64,000 nucleotides of DNA, taken from Caballeronia sp. NK8. Lineage in GTDB: Bacteria; Pseudomonadota; Gammaproteobacteria; Burkholderiales; Burkholderiaceae. The notes beneath the pieces were generated by a model, which saw only the letters and a list, made by a program, of their open reading frames with translations, did not search any database and was not told the DNA's origin. Every line of letters begins with the position of its first letter. Position 1 is the first letter of the stretch. The position numbers were made by a program, and so were the translations under genes. The stretch spans positions 496,001 through 560,000 of the forward strand of contig NZ_AP024327.1 of the NCBI RefSeq assembly GCF_018408855.1, written 5' to 3'. Shown piece after piece: positions 56,279 through 64,000 of the stretch.

Positions 56279-57706
56279 TTACGCCGTCGGCCCAAGCGAT
56301 GCATGGGCAAGAATTCGCTTTCTGAAAAGCCCTATATATACGATGTAATCAGCCACGATACTGGCAATGATCGTCGACCAGATAACCCAGTCCACCGTGC
56401 CGAACTTCGTCAGCAGATAGATCTTGAGCGGAACCGACACCGCGCAGAACACGAGCACGGCGAGCAACTGCGGCCGCAACTCGCTCACACCATTGAGAAA
56501 GATCGTGAAGGCATTGGCCATGGCTTCGACCACGGCCAGCACCGCCGCAGCACATCGCAGTTCGATCGGCACGTCGAGGTGACTCCCGGTCCATACCTTC
56601 AGCAACCACGGCGACAAGGCGAGGATCAGCGCGCTCATGAAAAGCGCCGTGCCCGTCGTCACGCACATGGATAACTTCAGCGTGTTCCTGATGAATTTCT
56701 TTTCACCGCGCGATCGTGCATCGGCATAAAGACCCCACAACGGGCCCGATAACATCAGCATGGCCACGGTGATGGCCTGAAACAGCCGCTGCGCGACGGC
56801 CAGTCTCGCGACTTCGCTCGCGCCGAGAATATGCGACACGATCAACGGATCACACGCGTTGCCGCATATCATCCCGATCTGGAGAATGAGGAATACGCCG
56901 CCGGTTCGCATCAGCGCGGTGCAGTCACGCAAACCGCTGCCGCTCCAGATGCCGCGACGGAGCCGAAACATGCGCTCCAGATAGAGCCGCACCAGAAGAA
57001 TGATCGCGGTCGCGACCTGCACGCCATAGGTGCAAAGAACGAGATAGGGCATGGGCGCGTGGGAGCGCGCACAAAGATAGAGCAGCGGCAGCGAGCAAAG
57101 ATATCCGATCGCCGCAACCGTATGCGGCTCCCACGCTCGCTGCAGGCCAAAAAAGACCTTTCTTACGCCACCGAGCGGAATGTTCACGCAAAACAGCGCG
57201 ATGAAAGTGAAAGTCGACAGCACGGCCTCCCGAGCCACTTCCGGCGACTCGATCTTGAGCAGGTGCTGAAAGTCCAGCAGCATCATGACGCCGATCAGTA
57301 CGCCTCCCGCCGCAACGCCGATCCCGGTGAGCAGCACGATGCCGCGCGTGACGATCGTCTGAAGGGCTTCATGATCGTCGGACGTCTTGGCATCCGCCAC
57401 GAGATTGACGAGCCCGTTCGCTACGCCGAGGTCCAGCACCTGAAGCATGACGGCGAGGCTCGATATCGTCATCCAGATGCCGAAGCGCTCTTGTCCGAGA
57501 TACGGAAGCGTAAAGGATACCGATAGCACCACGACGGCAAAGCCCAATGCCGCGCTCACCGAATTGCAGGCAGCCGAGCGCGCGGCCCGTAGATAGCGTT
57601 CCCTGTCGCGCCCTTCCGACGCGCCGACGCCGAATGGCAGTCGACGAAAGCAGTGTCGCAAAACGGATGCGGGCGCGCGTGCGAAGGAACGTTCTTGAAG
57701 CGGCAT
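56279..57706 (-). CDS. Wzx-type polysaccharide flippase (MATE-like oligosaccharide exporter)
   Basis: The 475-residue protein has about 12 membrane helices in two bundles, starting with SVSAALGFAVVVLSVSFTLP and GQERFGIWMTISSLAVMLQV, the usual opening of polysaccharide-biosynthesis (RfbX/Wzx) flippases. It would move lipid-linked repeat units across the inner membrane to the polymerase. The ATG at 57706 is taken as start; an upstream TTG is less likely. A basic N-terminal extension of about 45 residues precedes the first helix. Confidence 0.87.
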   Translation of the reverse strand: MPLQERSFARAPASVLRHCFRRLPFGVGASEGRDRERYLRAARSAACNSVSAALGFAVVVLSVSFTLPYLGQERFGIWMTISSLAVMLQVLDLGVANGLVNLVADAKTSDDHEALQTIVTRGIVLLTGIGVAAGGVLIGVMMLLDFQHLLKIESPEVAREAVLSTFTFIALFCVNIPLGGVRKVFFGLQRAWEPHTVAAIGYLCSLPLLYLCARSHAPMPYLVLCTYGVQVATAIILLVRLYLERMFRLRRGIWSGSGLRDCTALMRTGGVFLILQIGMICGNACDPLIVSHILGASEVARLAVAQRLFQAITVAMLMLSGPLWGLYADARSRGEKKFIRNTLKLSMCVTTGTALFMSALILALSPWLLKVWTGSHLDVPIELRCAAAVLAVVEAMANAFTIFLNGVSELRPQLLAVLVFCAVSVPLKIYLLTKFGTVDWVIWSTIIASIVADYIVYIGLFRKRILAHASLGPTA

Positions 57707-57749
57707 TGGGTCGTCTCGTACGGAAAAGGACAGCAATTAGCGCCTGAGC

Positions 57750-58907
57750 TCACGCAATTTGACCGCTCATCAACGCGATATAGTTCTGAGCCACGCGTGA
57801 AACATGAAAGCGATGCTCGAAGCACTGCTTCGCCGCTGCCCTCATCGCGGTCTTTTCTGTTTCCGGTAAGCGCGTCCATTGCATCAGGAGCCGCGTCACG
57901 CCCTGCTGCGTGTCTTCGTCCGCGAGACCGGCGCCATCGGCTACGACCTCCTGCCAGATTCCGACCTTGTCGGTCAGAAGCACCGGCACGCCGCACGCGA
58001 GCGCTTCGGCCACCACCACACCGAAATTCTCCTGATGCGACGGCAAGACCATGACATCCGCCGCTTTCAACAACGACCACTTGTCGGTGCCCTTCACCAT
58101 GTCCAGCCAGGTGATGCTTTCCGCGAGCCCGAGTTGTTCCGCTTCACGACGCAGCTTCGAAGCGAGGCCATTGTTGTCCGGCCCGGCGATGACGAGTCGA
58201 TAGTCCCCAGCCGCGTGCCGAATTTCGTGAAAGGCGCGGATCAGCAAATCGCATCCTTTCTTTTCGTGGATTCGCCCGAGAAAAAGTATCAGCTTTTTGT
58301 TGTCCGATGAGCCGGAAGCGCGCCATTTCTCGACCTCGCTCGCACCGATCGAAGGCGGTGGCGCCGTGCCGATGGTCATCGTGTTTTCATTCGCCCGATA
58401 AAGCGGGAAAGCTTTGCGCGCCAGTTCGCGCTCGCTTTCGGTGGTGAACAGCACGCCCTTCGCGCCACCGACAACATGCCGTTCCACGAACAGCCAGTAA
58501 ACGAGCTTCTTTGCGTACTTCAGCGGATGACCGGCGTTGAACCACGGGTCCAGCATGCCGTGCGGCATCACGAAATAAGGGATGTTTCGCGGACGCAGCG
58601 AGAACACCGCCGCCGCGCTGTGAAACTGCCAGATGCCGTCCACCACGATCGCATCGTATTGTCTGCCGTGCCGGCTGAGCCATCGAACCAGCCGAAAGCT
58701 CAGCGCGTATTTGCCTGCATAGTGGCCAAGGCGCACGACACGATCGAACGCGGCGTCATCGGTCTTATCGGCATGCGCCGAAGCATCGAGGCAAACGATA
58801 TCCACGCTGTGTCCGCAGAGCCGGAGTTCCGTCGCGAGCCTCTTGAGCGCCTCGGCGGGGCCGCCATACCGTGCCTCGATGGACGGAATGATATGAAGCG
58901 TTTTCAA
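57750..58907 (-). CDS. Glycosyltransferase (GT4-like) with TTG start
   Basis: The 385-residue protein starts LKTLHIIPSIEARYGGPAEA and has the GT4 pattern KLILFLGRIHEKKGCDLLIR and PSHQENFGVVVAEALACGVP. The TTG at 58907 has GGAGG six bases upstream and begins the conserved N-terminus, whereas the ATG at 58949 would add 14 unrelated residues. It adds a sugar to the growing repeat unit. A leader that resembles a single glycine aptamer lies about 50-135 bases upstream on the same strand. Confidence 0.88.
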   Translation of the reverse strand: MKTLHIIPSIEARYGGPAEALKRLATELRLCGHSVDIVCLDASAHADKTDDAAFDRVVRLGHYAGKYALSFRLVRWLSRHGRQYDAIVVDGIWQFHSAAAVFSLRPRNIPYFVMPHGMLDPWFNAGHPLKYAKKLVYWLFVERHVVGGAKGVLFTTESERELARKAFPLYRANENTMTIGTAPPPSIGASEVEKWRASGSSDNKKLILFLGRIHEKKGCDLLIRAFHEIRHAAGDYRLVIAGPDNNGLASKLRREAEQLGLAESITWLDMVKGTDKWSLLKAADVMVLPSHQENFGVVVAEALACGVPVLLTDKVGIWQEVVADGAGLADEDTQQGVTRLLMQWTRLPETEKTAMRAAAKQCFEHRFHVSRVAQNYIALMSGQIA

Positions 58908-58957
58908 TGACGTCCTCCGATGAATCGTGATGCACTCCCGGATAGCCATCGTAGTGT

Positions 58958-59042
58958 CCGCTCTGCCTGAGAGATGCCCTTGGCGGAAATCATCAAGCTT
59001 TTGGCCGGCTCTCCTCCCCTGGTACGCGGGGTTGGAGGGGAG
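58958..59042 (-). ncRNA. Leader element resembling a single glycine-type aptamer
   Basis: On the minus strand a GC-rich hairpin (CTCCCC/GGGGAG, 59014-59042) runs directly into GGAGAGCCGG, then TTTCCGCCAAGGGCAT, CTCTCAGG (58966-58973) and CAGAGCGGACAC. The order GGAGAG / CGCC-A-AGGG / CTCTCAGGC / GGACA matches one glycine aptamer, but with CCAAGGG in place of CCGAAGG. It sits in the leader of a glycosyltransferase gene, not a glycine gene. It may be a singlet glycine riboswitch, a variant with changed ligand, or a decayed copy. Confidence 0.5.
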
Positions 59043-59174
59043 TCATTGCGCCCATCGTTCAGCCAAGGTCTTGCCAAGTTCAGTCAGAACCGGTCCAGTG
59101 CATGCACGACAGGCTAACGTTGGACGAGTACACGATCAGCCTCACACATGCATTCCTTCTCGGGGACCTCAAAC

Positions 59175-60566
59175 ATGCTGTTCAAGCGAGCCGCTGCGAG
59201 CGCTACCTACGATCGTGATCTGTCCGTTCCCCGGTACGCTAGCCACCGCGCCGAGTATCAGGAACTCACGAACGGCGCGGATCGCGTTCTGAACCGATTC
59301 AAGATCCGGCCCATCCGGATGGTGGTTTTGCTCGAGCAGGACAATTCGACGGGTGGTGGATTCCAGCAGGCGACGAATGCCGCGCTTCTGCTCAAGCGTC
59401 TGCCGCCCGAACTCTGCAGCGTGACGTTCGTGACGACGCGTCGGTCGGCGATCGAAGAATTGCGTCTCAACGGCGTCGACGCTCATTACCTTCCGATCCG
59501 ACAATGGCAACGACTCCTCGCACGCGTGCATGTGATGTGGCGTCAGTTGAATCCACCATCGTTATTCAAGCGGCGAATCCATTTCAACTGGCTGGATCGG
59601 TCTCTGCGAGATATGAACGCCGATCTCGTCTATTTCACTTGTCCGTCGTACCTTGCGCTCGTGACCGCGCAGTTCAGTTATCTCTTCACGGTCTGGGATC
59701 TCGCGCATCGGGATGAGGTGGACTTTCCCGAAGTGCGATCCGGTGGAGAATTCGAACGTCGCGAGCAGATTTATCAGCAGGCGTTGAAGAAGGCGACGGG
59801 CATCATCGTGGATTCGCAGGCCGGTCACGATAACGTCGTCCGGCGTTATGGCGTCGATGCGGATAGGGTTCATGTGATTCCCTTTTCTCCCGCCACCGGT
59901 ACGCTGCTACCCGAGCACGAACTCGGCCAGCCGGATCGCCATATCGACGTCAAGGCCGAGTACGGTCTGGACTGCGACTACATTTACTATCCCGCGCAAT
60001 TCTGGCCGCACAAGAATCACGTGTATTTGCTGCGAGGACTACGCAGCCTGGAAGATCGATTTGGGATTCGCCTGGGCGCTGTATTCTCGGGTCGCGACCT
60101 CGGCAATCTCGCTCATGTCCGGTCCGTCGCGGCCGATCTCAGGCTGACCGACAGGATTCGCTTCGCCGGCTTCGTACCTGATCGCGAAGTGGCGAGCCTT
60201 TATCGTCAGGCAATCGCATTGGTTATGCCTACCTATTTCGGCCCGACGAATCTCCCCCCTTATGAAGCATTTCAGCTCGGCGTCCCGGTGCTTTATTCGG
60301 ACCTCAGGAATCTGCGCGAGCAGGTGGGCGACGCGGGCCTTCTTATCGACCTGCTGAACCCTGACTCGATGGCCGACGCGCTTCAGACGCTCATGAACGA
60401 TCCGCACTTGAGAGAGATGCTGATCGAGCGAGGAAAACAGCGTATCGGATCGCTCACGGATGACCGGCGGCTTTCGGTTATCGCGAATGCTTTGGAGGCG
60501 TTTCGCGCACGCCGGATGTGCTGGCCGGCTATCGACGCGAGCTCGTCCATGAAAGCCGAGGGATGA
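59175..60566 (+). CDS. Glycosyltransferase family 1/4 protein
   Basis: The 463-residue protein has an N-terminal extension of about 50 residues followed by the GT-B fold. The C-terminal part shows YYPAQFWPHKNHVYLLRGL and the nucleotide-sugar segment YFGPTNLPPYEAFQLGVPVL. The ATG at 59175, behind GGGGA, is preferred over 59148. It begins a plus-strand group of four genes (two glycosyltransferases, a methyltransferase and an acetyltransferase) divergent from the flippase-kinase group. The gap to the next gene is three bases. Confidence 0.87.
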   Translation: MLFKRAAASATYDRDLSVPRYASHRAEYQELTNGADRVLNRFKIRPIRMVVLLEQDNSTGGGFQQATNAALLLKRLPPELCSVTFVTTRRSAIEELRLNGVDAHYLPIRQWQRLLARVHVMWRQLNPPSLFKRRIHFNWLDRSLRDMNADLVYFTCPSYLALVTAQFSYLFTVWDLAHRDEVDFPEVRSGGEFERREQIYQQALKKATGIIVDSQAGHDNVVRRYGVDADRVHVIPFSPATGTLLPEHELGQPDRHIDVKAEYGLDCDYIYYPAQFWPHKNHVYLLRGLRSLEDRFGIRLGAVFSGRDLGNLAHVRSVAADLRLTDRIRFAGFVPDREVASLYRQAIALVMPTYFGPTNLPPYEAFQLGVPVLYSDLRNLREQVGDAGLLIDLLNPDSMADALQTLMNDPHLREMLIERGKQRIGSLTDDRRLSVIANALEAFRARRMCWPAIDASSSMKAEG

Positions 60567-60569
60567 ATC

Positions 60570-61358
60570 GTGCTGACTGCCGCTACTTTTCTTGCGCCCA
60601 TCGCGCGCCGACTCGGTTTCAGCGCCGAGTTCAACGGCAGCTATGGATCGTGGTCCGACGCGCTTGCCGCGGCCGGCGGTTACGATGCACCGCAGATTCT
60701 CCAGACGGTGCACAGTTCGGCGTTGCGGGTCAAACGAGGCGAAGCCGCTTTCGAGCGCGATTCGGTCTGTTTCATGCACGAGGAATTTCGCTGGCCTCTG
60801 CTGAGTTGTCTGCTCTACATAGCGAACGCCAGACAAAACGGCCTGCATGTCGTGGATTTCGGCGGATCGCTGGGCAGCCTCTATTTCCAGCACAAAAAGT
60901 TTCTGAGCGCGACGAGCGGCCTGATGTGGTCGATCGTCGAACAGGCGGAATACGTGCGCGTCGGGCGCACGGATTTCGAGGACGACACCCTGAAGTTCTT
61001 CGCCACGCTAGATAACGCATCGGCGCGAAGCGAAATCGACATCACGCTCTATTCCGGCTCGCTTCAGTATCTCGAAGATCCATTCGACGAGCTTCGCCGC
61101 GCCGCAGCCCTTTCAGCATTCGTCATAGTGGACCGCACGCCATTCATCGAAGCTCAGCAGGACCGTATCGCGATACAGCACGCACGCAATTCGATGTATG
61201 ACGGAACCTATCCTCACCGCTTCTTCTCCAGGCAGAAGTTCGATCGCTTCATGATGGAACTCGGGTTCACCATGTTCTGCGAATGGGATGGATTCGACAA
61301 AACGGATGCGGATTGCCGATATCAGGGCGTTGCCTATCGGGGACCGGTTCGAAGATAG
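60570..61358 (+). CDS. TIGR04325 family putative methyltransferase
   Basis: The 262-residue protein has GSYGSWSDALAAAGGYDAPQ near the start and HVVDFGGSLGSLYFQHKKFL as a SAM-binding-like motif, the pattern of the TIGR04325 'putative methyltransferase, LIC12133' group found in polysaccharide loci. It may methylate a sugar of the repeat unit; the acceptor is unknown. The start is GTG 60570, three bases after the glycosyltransferase stop. Confidence 0.8.
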   Translation: MLTAATFLAPIARRLGFSAEFNGSYGSWSDALAAAGGYDAPQILQTVHSSALRVKRGEAAFERDSVCFMHEEFRWPLLSCLLYIANARQNGLHVVDFGGSLGSLYFQHKKFLSATSGLMWSIVEQAEYVRVGRTDFEDDTLKFFATLDNASARSEIDITLYSGSLQYLEDPFDELRRAAALSAFVIVDRTPFIEAQQDRIAIQHARNSMYDGTYPHRFFSRQKFDRFMMELGFTMFCEWDGFDKTDADCRYQGVAYRGPVRR

Positions 61359-61378
61359 ATCGCGGCAGGAACATTCAA

Positions 61379-61993
61379 ATGGCATCGGAACTGTTTACCG
61401 ACGAACGCGTGTCGACCGACACAACGCCTTCGCGCGAAGGGAACGATGATCGCATCATCGATCTGGGCCGCGCAGGCAAGGGCAATTATGCAAAGGTGCG
61501 CTCGTCTTTCATCGAAGCGTTATGGTTTGTCGTCGAGGCCAGCGTCATCAATAACAAGCTCGTGCCATTCTCCGTCCTGCGCGTTGCGCTTTTGCGGCTA
61601 TTTGGCGCAAGGATCGGCTCGGGTTGCCGTTTCGTGCATCCGGTGCGCGTGAAAGCGCCCTGGAATCTCGTGGTCGGCGATCACTGCTGGTTCGGCGTGA
61701 ATGCGTGGATCTACAACCAGGCGCCGATTCACATTGGCTCGCACGTCTGCATTTCCCAGGGCGCTTTCCTCACGACCGGATCGCATGCCATGAGCACGAC
61801 GATGGATCTGCGCGTCGCGCCTATCGTCATCGAAGACGGCGTGTGGATCACGGCGAACTGCGTCGTGCAGATGGGCGTCACGATCGGCCGTTCGGCCGTG
61901 GTCACGCCACTATCCGTCGTGCATCGTTCGCTCGAGCCTGAAGGCGTCTACGGCGGCAACCCATGCCGCTTCATTCGCAAGCGCTTCGATTGA
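61379..61993 (+). CDS. WcaF-like hexapeptide-repeat acetyltransferase
   Basis: The 204-residue protein has a left-handed beta-helix of hexapeptide repeats: GARIGSGCRFVHPVRVKAPW, VVGDHCWFGVNAWIYNQAPI, HIGSHVCISQGAFLTTGSHA with the likely catalytic His, and VIEDGVWITANCVVQMGVTI. It resembles colanic-acid acetyltransferase WcaF and should O-acetylate the polymer or its lipid-linked precursor. It precedes a WcaI-like transferase, the same neighbourhood as in colanic-acid loci. Confidence 0.88.
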   Translation: MASELFTDERVSTDTTPSREGNDDRIIDLGRAGKGNYAKVRSSFIEALWFVVEASVINNKLVPFSVLRVALLRLFGARIGSGCRFVHPVRVKAPWNLVVGDHCWFGVNAWIYNQAPIHIGSHVCISQGAFLTTGSHAMSTTMDLRVAPIVIEDGVWITANCVVQMGVTIGRSAVVTPLSVVHRSLEPEGVYGGNPCRFIRKRFD

Positions 61994-62073
61994 AAGTCAC
62001 GGCTCATCGAATTGCCGTTCTTCGATACTCGACGCGCACTCGATTCTCCAATTCCCGCAATGAAGGTGGCTCG

Positions 62074-63330
62074 ATGAAAGTGCTGATGTTCTCGCTCAAC
62101 TATGCGCCCGAAGTCACCGGGGTTGGAAAATACTCGTCCGAAATGGCGGAATGGCTCGCATTGCGCGGCCATACGGTGCGCGTCATTACCGCGTCGCCGT
62201 ACTATCCCGAGTGGCGCGTGCAGTCCGGCTACAATCCGCGCACTTATATGACCGAGTGCATCAACAATGTCTCCGTCATACGCGTTCCGTTCTGGTGCCC
62301 GAAGCGTCCATCCGGTCTGAAGCGCGTATTGCATCTGATGAGCTTTTCGCTCTTCGCCATTCCGGCCGCGATAAAGCAGATCACGTGGCGTCCTCAGGCC
62401 GTATGGCTCGTCGAACCGCCTTTGTTCGCTTCTCCCGTCGCATTGTTGGCTGCGCGCATTGCCAGCGCTTCATGCTGGCTTCATGTTCAGGACTATGAGG
62501 TCGATGCCGCTTTTCGCCTTGGCATACTGAAAGGCCAGGCTGCGAAACGGCTCGCCCTGCGTATCGAAAAATGGCTGATGTCCCGTGCCGATGTGGTTTC
62601 CACGCCGTCCGCCGCAATGACACGGCTCGCCGTGCAAAAGGGCGTCCCTTGCGAAAAGGCCTTTACGTTTCCGAACTGGGTCGATATGCAGCACGCGCAC
62701 CCGGATAGCCAGCTTAGCTCGTATCGCGCGCAACTCGCCATCGACTATGGCGTACGGGTCGTGCTCTATTCGGGAAATCTCGGGCTCAAGCAAGGTCTGG
62801 AAATCATTGCGGAGGCCGCGGCGCTTCTGACGTGGCGCAGAGACATCATGTTCGTGATTTGCGGCGCGGGACCCGCAAAAGCGTTTCTGCTCGACAAGGC
62901 GCGCGATCTGCCGAATGTGAAGTTTCTCGATCTGCAACCGAAGGATCGCTTCAACGAACTGATGGCGCTTGCGGACATGCACGTCCTTCCACAACGCGCC
63001 GATGCCGCGGATATCGTCATGCCGTCGAAACTCGGCGCGATGTTGTCGAGCAATCGCCCTGTGATTGCAACGGCAAATCAAGGCACCGAGCTATGGGACG
63101 TCGTGAACGAGGTGGGACTCGCGATCGAACCCGAGTCGCCGAAAGCCTTGTCGCACGCCATCCTTCGCCTCGCCGACGACCAGCCGCTTCGCGAGCGTCT
63201 CGGCGCGCTCGGCCGGCAATATGCGGCGTCCAATCTATCGAAGGAGTCGATTCTTCTGCAATTCGAGGCGCGACTTCGCAGCTCGGTCACCGCAAGGCGC
63301 GGCGTCGGCGACGAAGCGACGACGATCTAG
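62074..63330 (+). CDS. wcaI: WcaI-like glycosyltransferase
   Basis: The 418-residue protein opens with MKVLMFSLNYAPEVTGVGKY and SSEMAEWLALRGHTVRVITA, typical of WcaI, and has VVLYSGNLGLKQGLEIIAEA and PQRADAADIVMPSKLGAMLS in the sugar-nucleotide half. In colanic acid synthesis WcaI transfers fucose, which fits the GDP-L-fucose genes here. It ends 11 bases from the convergent AraC-type gene with no obvious terminator. Confidence 0.88.
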   Translation: MKVLMFSLNYAPEVTGVGKYSSEMAEWLALRGHTVRVITASPYYPEWRVQSGYNPRTYMTECINNVSVIRVPFWCPKRPSGLKRVLHLMSFSLFAIPAAIKQITWRPQAVWLVEPPLFASPVALLAARIASASCWLHVQDYEVDAAFRLGILKGQAAKRLALRIEKWLMSRADVVSTPSAAMTRLAVQKGVPCEKAFTFPNWVDMQHAHPDSQLSSYRAQLAIDYGVRVVLYSGNLGLKQGLEIIAEAAALLTWRRDIMFVICGAGPAKAFLLDKARDLPNVKFLDLQPKDRFNELMALADMHVLPQRADAADIVMPSKLGAMLSSNRPVIATANQGTELWDVVNEVGLAIEPESPKALSHAILRLADDQPLRERLGALGRQYAASNLSKESILLQFEARLRSSVTARRGVGDEATTI

Positions 63331-63341
63331 CCGCCGATGCC

Positions 63342-64000
63342 TCAACGCTTCTGCCGGCTTCGTCCGCGATATTCGGTCGGGGACATCGAGAACTCCTTGC
63401 GAAACAGCTTCGAGAGTCTTTCTCCGTTGCTGAGCCCCGTCCGGCGCGCGATCTTGTCGACCGGCAGATCGCTACTCTCGAGCAATTTGCACGTGAGGTC
63501 CAGACGCGCGCGAAGCAGATACTTCGACGGCGTGACGCCGATTTCACGCTTGAAGAGACGCAGGAAGTTGCGCTCGCTCATCGAAGACATCCGCGCCGCG
63601 TCGACTACGGAGATCGGCTTTGCGCAGTTGCGCACGAGCCAGCGCGCCGACGCGCGCGCTTTCTCCGCGAGCGTCGTGTCGTACATTTGCTCCAATGTGC
63701 TCGCGAGAGAGAGGTCCGCGCCCGAGCCGAGACGGTCCGCCACGCGCACCGCCAGTTCCGCGCCCAGATCCCTTTTGAGCAACGCAAGCGACGTCATCAA
63801 GGCTTGATCGCGTTCGTACTCTGGAAGAATATCGGTCGTCGACCGGGGATGAATGTCCTGTTTCATCGAAGGCCATTCGCGTGGTCCCACACCTGCCGCC
63901 GACAAAAGCATGTGACCATTGCCGATAGCGGTAATCTTCACGCTCTTCGCGCTGACACGTCGCAATAGATCGATGAGCCCGTCATCCGCGGAGGCGCGCG
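63342..64000 (-). CDS. GlxA-type AraC-family regulator, second related copy (5' part beyond the window)
   Basis: The visible 219 codons cover the end of the DJ-1-like domain and a complete AraC domain (SERNFLRLFKREIGVTPSKY, KIARRTGLSNGERLSKLFRK). The reading frame continues to the window edge (SADDGLIDLL matches TDEGLIEVL of its relative), so the start lies outside. It is closely similar to the regulator at 38453-39442, including a shared LSAAGV and TTLAEKA region. The two copies lie on either side of the EPS locus and probably arose by duplication. Confidence 0.88.
   Translation of the reverse strand, partial: RASADDGLIDLLRRVSAKSVKITAIGNGHMLLSAAGVGPREWPSMKQDIHPRSTTDILPEYERDQALMTSLALLKRDLGAELAVRVADRLGSGADLSLASTLEQMYDTTLAEKARASARWLVRNCAKPISVVDAARMSSMSERNFLRLFKREIGVTPSKYLLRARLDLTCKLLESSDLPVDKIARRTGLSNGERLSKLFRKEFSMSPTEYRGRSRQKR

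Overview
This 64 kb stretch is GC-rich and densely coded, with many LysR and AraC regulators. It carries a 2,2-dialkylglycine decarboxylase nearly matching my memory of the Burkholderia cepacia enzyme, HcnABC/opine-oxidase-like dehydrogenases and a cepacian-like exopolysaccharide gene set. It most likely comes from a member of the Burkholderiaceae (Burkholderia, Paraburkholderia or Caballeronia), probably from an accessory-rich secondary replicon. No rRNA, tRNA, CRISPR array, phage or insertion sequence was seen.

Layout. 1-5.5 kb: the start of a homocysteine S-methyltransferase gene, a GlxA-type regulator, an orphan SLATT-like membrane protein, a VOC/AraC pair, and dgdR-dgdA with inverted-repeat operators between them. 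5.5-17.4 kb: an amine/amino-acid uptake and oxidation locus. It has a NocR/OccR-like LysR gene, a PotD-type ABC transporter, two DAO-type flavoproteins, a small [2Fe-2S] protein and an HcnB/OoxA-like flavoprotein. A 620 bp imperfect palindrome follows, then RidA and a D-amino-acid dehydrogenase behind a tandem glycine riboswitch. 17.7-25.2 kb: a CPA2 antiporter, a DUF1328 peptide, a divergent FtsH paralog, a VOC protein, an amino-acid binding protein, an M20 amidohydrolase and its LysR regulator.

25.2-39.4 kb is a catabolic island. It holds a two-gene molybdenum hydroxylase, two LysR genes, two tandem amidohydrolase_2 paralogs (the first lacks the HxH metal motif), a UbiD decarboxylase with its UbiX, a His-rich CobW metallochaperone, an NCS2 nucleobase-type permease, an 8-oxoguanine-deaminase/AtzA-like hydrolase, a maleate-isomerase/arylmalonate-decarboxylase-like protein and a GlxA-type regulator. 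The combination suggests uptake and breakdown of an N-heterocyclic carboxylate. I do not recognise it as a described pathway, and it is the best candidate here for an undescribed system.

40.7-63.3 kb is a Wzx/Wzy-type exopolysaccharide locus. It contains the initiating transferase, ManC, Gmd, Fcl, a perosamine-synthase-like aminotransferase, a cupin isomerase-like protein, a PhyH-type dioxygenase, polymerase, flippase, a Wzc tyrosine kinase, a secreted beta-helix protein, four glycosyltransferases, a TIGR04325 methyltransferase and a WcaF-like acetyltransferase. GDP-4-keto-6-deoxymannose made by ManC and Gmd seems to be the branch point for fucose and an amino sugar. No Wza-type export pore or Wzb phosphatase is visible. 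Two closely related GlxA-type regulators lie at either end of this section (38.5-39.4 kb and 63.3 kb to the window edge). A leader resembling a single glycine aptamer precedes one glycosyltransferase.
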